Translations under genes and position numbers: made by a program
The notes under the pieces: generated by a model
Seen by the model: the letters and a program-made list of their open reading frames with translations, nothing else
Told to the model about the DNA's origin: nothing
Databases searched by the model: none
NCBI GenBank assembly: GCA_025765615.1
Contig: JAIVFJ010000061.1
Location: 1-64,000, forward strand
Length of the DNA: 64,000 bases
Reading direction: 5' to 3'
Origin: Zopfochytrium polystomum
Lineage: Eukaryota > Chytridiomycota > Chytridiomycetes > Chytridiales > Chytridiaceae
Part shown: positions 57,107 to 64,000 of the stretch, one piece after another
How the letters are laid out: the number at the start of each line of letters is the position of its first letter
Numbering within the stretch: position 1 is the stretch's first letter

Positions 57107-58602
57107 AACAACAACAACAACAAAAAGGACCTCGGCAACACAAACTACACGGCCATCACGCCGCGCGAGTCCTTTTCGCGCGACCTGCACGCCGAGATGG
57201 TCGCACGCGCGCTGCGGGCGCGGCTGGACATTCCCGCGAGGGTCAACGCGCGCCACGACGTTGTTGTGGTTGTCGACGAGAAGAAGGATACCGCCGCGGA
57301 GCTGAAGGTCTCCGGGTCGGCGTACAAGGTGGTGCAGCGGCGCGCGTACCACCACGGCACCATGCTGATCGACGCGGACCTGGCGCGGCTCGGGCGGTAC
57401 CTGCTTGGCGGGAGCGGCGGGAGCGGCGGCGGGGTGAGCGTGTGTTCCCTCCAGTCGCGCGCCGACTCTTCTTTGTTTGTTGAAAACTTATACTCCGCCG
57501 GAAACAACAAAAATCAGAGGAAGATCGTCGGGCGCGGGGTCGAGAGCGTGCGGTCGCCCGTGACGCGGCTGCGCGAGCACTCGTTCACGGTGACGCACAC
57601 GGACTTTTGCAGGGCGGTGGCGGAGGAGTACGGGCTGGCGCACGGGTGCAGGCCGGGGTTGAAGGTTCCCTTTTTCTTTTTTCTTTTTGTTTTTGTGTGT
57701 GTGTGTGTGTGCGTGTGTGCGTGTGTGCGTGAGCGTGTGTGCGTGATGACGTGTGCAGATGCATGCTCTTTTAACACATCTACACACCCAGAACCGGATG
57801 GTGGAGCTCGGGATGGACTTGTTCCTGTCGAGCGCGGCGATGCAGGCGTCGTACAAGGAGCTGACGGTAACTAGGGGGGAAAAAAAGAAAAAAAAAAAAA
57901 AAAAAAAAAAAAGAAAAAAAAAGAAAACGTCGTTGTGTTGCTGTCAGTTAATTGACCCTTAACCTCTGTTTTATCTTTCTCCTTCTTCCTCGTCTTTCCA
58001 TTTGCTTCCTTCTTTATTACACACGCAGTCGTGGGAATGGATCTACGCGCAGACGCCCGAGTTCACTGACACGGTCGAGCGCGCGTTTCCGTCGGTCGGG
58101 GGCCGCGTGGTGAGTTTTTGTTTTTTTTTTTTTGTTTTTGTTTTCTTTCTCTTGCTTTCTTTCACTGCACTCCTGTTTGTTCTCACGCTCTTTCACCCCC
58201 TCCCCCACCCGACCCAACCACCAGCGCGCCACGACGACCGTCAAGGACGGCGTCATTGCGCGCGTGGACGTCGACGTCGTGGACGACGAGGAGACCACCA
58301 CGGCGACGACGGGGGCGGTGGCGGCGTCAGCGATTATGCCGGGGGCGGCATCGGCGCAGCTGGAGCGGCTGGAGCTGCTGGAGCGCGTGCACGCGGCGTG
58401 CGAGCGCGACCTTGTCGGGCGGCGGTTCGACTGCGGCGGCGAAGGCGGCAGCGGCGGCGGGGCAGTTGCCGCCGCTTCTTCTGCGGCCGCGTCTGCGGCG
58501 GAAGGAGCGACGGCGGCGGCGGCGGAAAGGGCGGTCGGCGATGACGTGGCTGCCTGGATCGCGGCGTGGTCGCTGTCGGGTGTGGGAACAAGGCGACCCT
58601 GA
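55977..58602 (+). CDS. Lipoate-protein ligase A family enzyme, mitochondrial
   Basis: Eight exons: 55977-56548, 56709-56796, 56922-57011, 57128-57433, 57518-57664, 57792-57866, 58029-58109, 58225-58602. All introns are GT-AG, phases join, and the product has 578 residues. The long N-terminus (Ser, Thr and Gln runs, [16 protein letters not shown] start) suits a mitochondrial presequence. Family motifs are clear: [23 protein letters not shown], the lipoyl-AMP loop [18 protein letters not shown], and [21 protein letters not shown] with the catalytic Lys. These enzymes attach lipoic acid to dehydrogenase E2 subunits and glycine cleavage protein H. The C-terminal extension is Ala-rich. An adenine run of more than 35 lies in the intron before exon 4. 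Confidence 0.9.
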
Positions 58603-59265
58603 TGAATGGGTGGGTGAACGCTGCCGATGGGGAAACGGATTTATCCATTCCGGAGTTGGTGTTTTGTGGACCCCCCCTCGTGACACCACGTGGTGGCGTG
58701 TTGCTGGAACAGGCCAATCAGAATTCGTCGCGGAGGTCGTGAGACAGAGCGAGAGAGAGAGAATAAGATTGTGTATGTGTGTGTGTGTGAAGAAGGTTGC
58801 AGCAAAGCTGCTGCCGGAGGATCCCCAAAAGGAAAAAGAAAAAAAAAAAAAAATTAAAACAACAACAACAACAAATTTGCCGAAAGAAATGTTCCCCGAT
58901 CGAGCTTTGGAGCGCGCATTGGACAAAACAGGCAATAAAAGAAAAACAAAGGAAGAAAGAAAGAGAAAAGATGATGCCCTTTTTTGGGTCCGTCGTTGCA
59001 CTATTAACAATTATGACAATGACTGACAGACAGGCAGCGCTCTCTGTCTCTCTCTCTCTCTCTCTCTGTCTCTTTCTCCATCTCTCTCTCTGTCTCTTTC
59101 TCCCTCTCTCTCGCTCGCTCTCTCTCTCTCTGTCTCTCTCTCTTTCCCTCTCTCACTCACGTATACTACTTTTCTCATCCGGAATCTCAACGAAAAAAGA
59201 AAAAAAAAAACAAAAAACAAAAAACTATTTATATCAATCAGCAACGGGCACACACCCCCACCCCA

Positions 59266-59302
<37 letters not shown>

Positions 59303-59441
59303 CTTGGTCGACTCGACTCGACTCGACTCGCTCGCTCGCTCGCCCCTTCCTTCCTTCCTTCCTGCCTTCCTGCCTTCCTGATTCCTTCTCCTCATCGCTC
59401 AACTTGCATCACACACACCCACCAAACAACAGGAAGAAGAT
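58603..59441. repeat. Intergenic stretch of CT microsatellites
   Basis: (TC)n runs at about 59050-59155 and 59270-59298, then tandem CTCGA, CTCG and CCTT words at about 59310-59380. These lie directly upstream of the next gene. No coding sequence recognised. Confidence 0.75.
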
Positions 59442-59537
59442 ATGCTCGCCGCCGTCGCCGCCGCCATCGCCGTCGCCGCCTCCGCTGGATTCGGTACGTT
59501 CAGCCCCCTTCCCCCGCCTCCCCACCGCACGCACGCA

Positions 59538-59570
<33 letters not shown>

Positions 59571-60595
59571 CACCCTCTCTGTCACTCTCTCTGTCTCTCT
59601 CTGTGTTCTGCTCGCATTTGCTGCTGCCCGGTGGGCTGAGGACGATGACGAGGCGACGAGGACGAGTTGGAGGACGACGAGGAGGAATAGGAGGTCGCGA
59701 GGACACGGGAAGAGGACGGAGGAGGAGGAGGACGACGACGAGCTTCGATGGGATGGGGTCGCAGCCAGGCGCGAAAGGGAAGGGTTAGAAAGGGGAAAGA
59801 GAGGGAGAGAGTTTTTGTGGTGATCGATGCCTTCTCCCCCTCGGATTGTCTCACGCCCTCCCGCACTGTCCTGTCCCTCTAACTCTCTCTCTGGCCGCCC
59901 GCCACCTTCCCCCTCCAACAGCCTCCGCTCAGGCCAACACCACCTGCGCCCCCATCGACCCGGCGGACAATGCTTGCGGCTTCCTCTCCCCCGCGCCGTC
60001 GATCCTCACCCTGAACCAGGCGTCCGCCCTGAACGCGGCCTACTCGCAGATCCTCGTGGCCGGCTGCCCCGCCCTCGCCCCCGTTGCCGCAAACATACCC
60101 GTCGTCTACTGCCTCGGCGGCCTGGGCCCGTGCAACGGCGCCACCTACAAGCTCCCGACCGTCGACGCGACCGGCACCCCGACCAACTTCACCGAGGTGC
60201 TGCAGTTTTACGGCACGGCCAAGTTTGCCCAGGTGCTGCCGGCGCTCGCCAAGCTGGGCGTGCAGCCGCCGTGCTACGACCTGTGCTCGAGTGTCGCAAA
60301 GGGCATCATCGGCTGCTCGCTCTTTGCCACCATCAACAAGACGGCGGACCCGTGCGAGGGCCTGCCCACCACCAACTGCGTCGCCGCGCTTGGCCCCAAG
60401 GCCGGCGCCGCGTCGTCGTCCGGAAAGGCCGCGTCGTCGGCAACGATCACCGGCACCACCACATCCGCGCCACCCGCGTCGGCCAGCGCCGCCTCCACCT
60501 CGTCAAAGTCGGCCGCCGTCGCCGGCACCGCCCCCGCCGTCTCGATGGCCGTCGGTGCCGTCGTCGCCGCCGTTGCCGCCTCGCTCATCTTCTAA
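59442..60595 (+). CDS. Small secreted Cys-rich, probably GPI-anchored protein
   Basis: Two exons, 59442-59493 and 59922-60595, with a 428-nt GT-AG intron, give 241 residues. Splicing completes a signal peptide (MLAAVAAAIAVAASAGF, then ASAQA with a likely cleavage site). The mature part has about ten Cys in an otherwise compact region (about residues 28-160). A Ser/Ala/Thr-rich linker and a hydrophobic C-terminal tail (AVGAVVAAVAASLIF) follow, the classic layout of a GPI-anchored fungal wall or membrane protein. I do not recognise the Cys domain. No enzyme motif is visible. Confidence 0.8.
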
Positions 60596-62055
60596 TCGAA
60601 AGCTTCCTTTAGGGGGATGCGTTTTCGTGGAGGTGCGCTCTGCTTCTTGGGGCGCGTGTGACACGCACGTCCGCTTTAATTTTCCCTTTTTTGTGTTCTT
60701 TAGAATCGTTCAATCCCTCTTTTACGCGTTGTGTTTTTGTGTGTGTGTGTGGGTGTGTGGGTGTGTGACCTTTTGTGTGACTTGTGTAATCTTTTGCCCT
60801 GTTCCGCGTTGTGCGTCCAGCCAGGAGCAGCAGCACCCAGCCTTACCCTGCTGCTTGCTGTTTCCAAGTAGTGCGTCTCTTTGCAAGTTGTTTCTCTTTG
60901 TGGTTGTTTGATGGCCGCCGCTGCTGCTGCTGCTGCTTCTCCTCGTCGTTCTCCTCGTCCTCTTGTTCGATCCCATGCGCCTCACTCTTCTTCTGCTCGC
61001 TGGTTTTCGGCCCAAAAACTGAAACCCCAAAAAAAGGAAAAAAGCAGAAAAAAAAACCTCCCTTGGGGAAATCCACTCCGTCCTCCACACTCACTTTCTT
61101 GATGTTTTGCAAATGGGAACCACAAGCACCCACCTCAGTATGAGATGTGCACGGGGTGGGCCGACTTGTTTGGCACCGGCGACAAAAAAAAAAAAAAAAA
61201 AAAAAAAAAATAGAGATGAAACCCTGCATGTACAAAGCAACCGAAAGGGCAGTAGCCAGACTTTCTTTCCAGGCCATGATTTGTGTTTGTCGTGCCATCC
61301 CCTGCATCCCGAGATCCCCATCGTAGGACGTCCTCCTGGTTCCCTCTTTTTTATCCGTTGTATGTAAGGGACCGTACATGAAGCTGCCTTCGTCCAGTCC
61401 CCCACACACCCCACCCCCCGGGCTGTGGCCAAAAAAAAAAAAAAAAAAAAAAAGACCCATTGAACCGTCATCCGTTTTCGCTGCCAATCCGCCGTCGATT
61501 CCGCGTGAAACAACACGACTCTCCATGTACGCGTCTTCGCGACATATTTGCGAGCTCTTCGAGTCAATTGTAGAACGCGAAACCCTTCGGCTCTTTGATT
61601 ACAATAAGGTTCTATGTACCCTGAGGGCCGCCTTGTTTATATATGTACAGCCAGGGGAAGAAAGTCTTCCGACACTCGGACAAACCGCCAGTGGCACGAT
61701 GACCGACTTTTCTGCCATTACAATAAGAAGAACTTCACCAAAACGAAAGGAATCCTCGTGAAACTTTAATATGTTGTAGTCCTGCCAATTCTGCAAATGC
61801 GGTCTAAATTAGCTTGCTTCTTTTGTTTGTGAAAAAAAAAATTGTGTCAAACCAACGAAACAGCGTGCCACATACAGCACGGTGCCACCAATCGCAACCT
61901 GCCTGCTCACCACATCTGTGTGCCACAAAAAGAGCGGTCCTGCAACATCGCTGTGATTCCCAATCGCAATTTTTAGCATAGAGGTAGATCCAGCATGCGC
62001 GCATCTGTGGACACCTCATTTGTTTGAATCCGTTCACTGATCAGCTAACGCCAAT
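60596..62055. other. Intergenic stretch, GC-rich to AT-rich transition
   Basis: A (GT)n-like run at about 60738-60768, and A tracts at about 61183-61210 and 61430-61453. Open frames on both strands between 60843 and 61770 show no known domain. Composition becomes AT-rich after about 61800. Confidence 0.4.
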
Positions 62056-64000
62056 CTGCCATGGAACAAAACTTCAGAAAAAGATGGCTGATGAAAACAC
62101 ACCCCCAGCTACACCAAAACTGGCAAAGAAGCCCGGAAGAAACACAAAGGCATATTGGGAGACCCATTTAATCAACTCTGGACACTCCAAGAAATCGCTG
62201 GCTGGTCTTACTTTGAAAGAATTGAAATCTCAGGCTGGTGATATCTGTTCTTAATCCAAAAACTTGCAACTGACAAAATCTAGGTGATCGTGCGGCTCAA
62301 AGTGGCTCTCTTATGCACCTTCAAGCAGGAACAGATATTTATAACATACGCAGAGAGCCCACACAAACCTTTGGTGCTGGATGTGGAAGTTTGGAGCCCT
62401 CCACACTGTCTGGTGCTCATGAAAATTTGGATGCTTCTGGATCTGCTGCAAGTGCTGAAAACAGAACTTTGATGCGTGGACAAGTGGTTGCTTTTCCATT
62501 GGAATCTGCTGTTGGGGAGGTGATGGGTTCTGCTGAAAGTGACAGATTTCTTCAGCATTGATTCATCCGGCAAATTCTGAGGCACAAGTTGGCTCCACTG
62601 GTGCTTCTTGCTCTGGAAGTGCTCTCTTGGCTGATGAGAGCTCTGATGGACCTCATCCTCTTGAGATGATTGATGACATTGTGATTGTCAACGCTGAGCA
62701 GTTTGAAAGAGACATAGGTGTGCTCCTTGCAGAGGGTGAGCAGTCTACAACCAACCCAGCTGAGTGGGTTGAATCGGTGACAAAAGCACAGACATTGCAT
62801 CCATGCTGTCATCCACATGAGACTGGAACACTGTCAAAAACTGTTCAGATCTCAGCCAAACAAGCTGCACAGTTTACTCCAAAGGATGCATTTGATTTTG
62901 TTTGGAACGAAGAAGTTCAGAATTTGATTGTACTTCATACAAACATGAACTGCATCACCCAAAGAATGGAATGTCTGAAGAGAAAGGAGAATGAGCTTTG
63001 GATTGTGCTCAACTGTCTGCAGAAGAAGCACCCATCCTCTTCTCAATCGAAATACCAGAGAAATTTCAGGCATCTCCAAATCTCGTTTCAAGGCCATTCT
63101 GCGGTACTTGCACTTCTGTGATGAGAGCAAATATCCAGCCTCTCCCACCCGCAGCAAGACCTACAAAGTGGATGAGGTTCTCGATGCTGTTGGGAAGAGT
63201 TTTCAAAGTCTCTATGAACTTGGCCCAAATGTTTCTATTGATGAGATTATGATCTCGTTCAAGGGACGTCTTGGAATCAAGCAGTACTCTCCAAATAAGC
63301 CAGTCAAGTGGGGCATCAAGATTTGGGCCTTGGCTGATCCGGAAAGTGGATACATTTACAAATTTGAGGTTAATTCTGGAAAGACTTTGGATGCAGGCTC
63401 CCAGTCAGGAGGGGTTAGTGCTGGAGGACTTGGAGGAAACATCATCCTGCGACTGATGGCTGGACCGGGGAGTTTATCAAACAGTTCATGCAGACAATTA
63501 CTTTACAAGCATTGAGCTTGCAAAAGAGTTGCTTGATCGGAAAACCTATTTGCGTGGAACAACTCAAATTCATTGAAAAAGCTTTCCTGATAGGGCAAAA
63601 GTTGCAAAAAATGCAAAGCAGGGAACTCACCAATGGGGATTCTTCCATATGGTGATGCTCTTATCACTGCGATTGGATTCTCTGATAAGAAGGTCTTCCA
63701 CATGATCTCCACCTGTGATAGTCACAATCTCTCCTCAGTTGTTCGATGGAATGAAGAGACAAAGGCAAAAGACTCAGAGGCGTTTGTCCCAAAAGCCTCA
63801 CTGTTGTATAACAAGTTCATGGGTGGTGTGGACAGAGCTGATCAGATGATTGCAACCTGCAGTGTTGCTCATAAAACAAATACGTGGTACCACAGGCTTT
63901 TTTACTTTGCATTGGATGCCTGTCTGGTCAATGCACGTGTTGTTTACCAAAGGTGCAGAAATCTGCTGGGCTGTCAGGTGACATTTCCAAAAAGGATTTT
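62056..64000 (+). pseudogene. piggyBac-type transposase, degraded, continues past the window
   Basis: Pieces in several frames match a DDE_Tnp_1_7 transposase: SKSRFKAILRYLHFCDESKY, VSIDEIMISFKGRLG with KPVKWGIKIWALAD and SGYIYKFEVNSGK (63000-63450), then HADNYFTSIELAKELL with a catalytic Asp (63484-63575), and MGGVDRADQM (63820-63850) with the following RLFYFALDACLVNA part. A frameshift separates the second and third blocks, an in-frame TGA lies at about 63574, and another shift is needed near 63645. The upstream frames (MADENTPPATPKL at 62083; 62313-62561; 62558-63121) probably belong to its N-terminal half. No TTAA-flanked terminal repeats were seen. Confidence 0.75.

Overview
The window is nuclear DNA of a eukaryote, most likely a fungus and perhaps an early-diverging (zoosporic) one; that placement is inference. 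The evidence is short GT-AG introns (about 46 to 170 nt) in nearly every gene, tRNA genes with introns after position 37, a chromodomain Ty3/Gypsy element with Tf1/sushi-type features, a NACHT-WD40 (fungal NLR) relic, and a DH-PH-FYVE RhoGEF. Microsatellites, homopolymers and triplet repeats are very common. Two kinds of DNA alternate. AT-rich, gene-poor blocks (about 1-12.0, 21.85-37.0, 41.7-43.14 and 61.8-64.0 kb) hold tRNA genes and transposon remains. GC-rich blocks (about 12-21.8, 37-41.7 and 43.14-61.8 kb) hold intron-containing protein genes. Some borders cut through coding remnants.

1-12 kb: a solo LTR (TSD ATTTT), five tRNA genes, and an apparently intact 5.26-kb chromovirus on the minus strand (LTRs 6697-7049 and 11649-11956, TSD ATGTC) with gag, pol, a -1 slippery heptamer, a Tf1-like self-primer site, a polypurine tract, and LTR arrays of alternating GAA/TTC boxes that match heat-shock elements. 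12-21.8 kb: an LRR-like gene (-), a new five-exon basic, probably secreted or membrane-anchored protein (+), a decayed Msp1/ATAD1-like AAA ATPase (+) and a WD40 protein (-).

21.85-37 kb: twelve or thirteen tRNA genes on both strands, several tRNA fragments, a truncated LTR next to a NACHT-WD40 pseudogene, and a Ty1/copia integrase relic. 37-41 kb: a truncated gene fragment (+), an unrecognised multi-exon gene (-) and an NmrA-like oxidoreductase (-). 42.2-43.7 kb: a dead LINE reverse transcriptase joined to a fragment that resembles a fungal subtilase C-terminus.

44.7-61 kb: a 20-exon RhoGEF (DH-PH-FYVE plus a second FYVE-like finger), a large PPR protein (-) divergent from a lipoate-protein ligase (+), and a small Cys-rich, probably GPI-anchored protein (+). 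The PPR and lipoate-ligase products probably both act in mitochondria. 62-64 kb: a degraded piggyBac-type transposase running off the window. Exon coordinates were worked out by hand from splice sites and phase; each multi-exon model reported as complete sums to a multiple of three.
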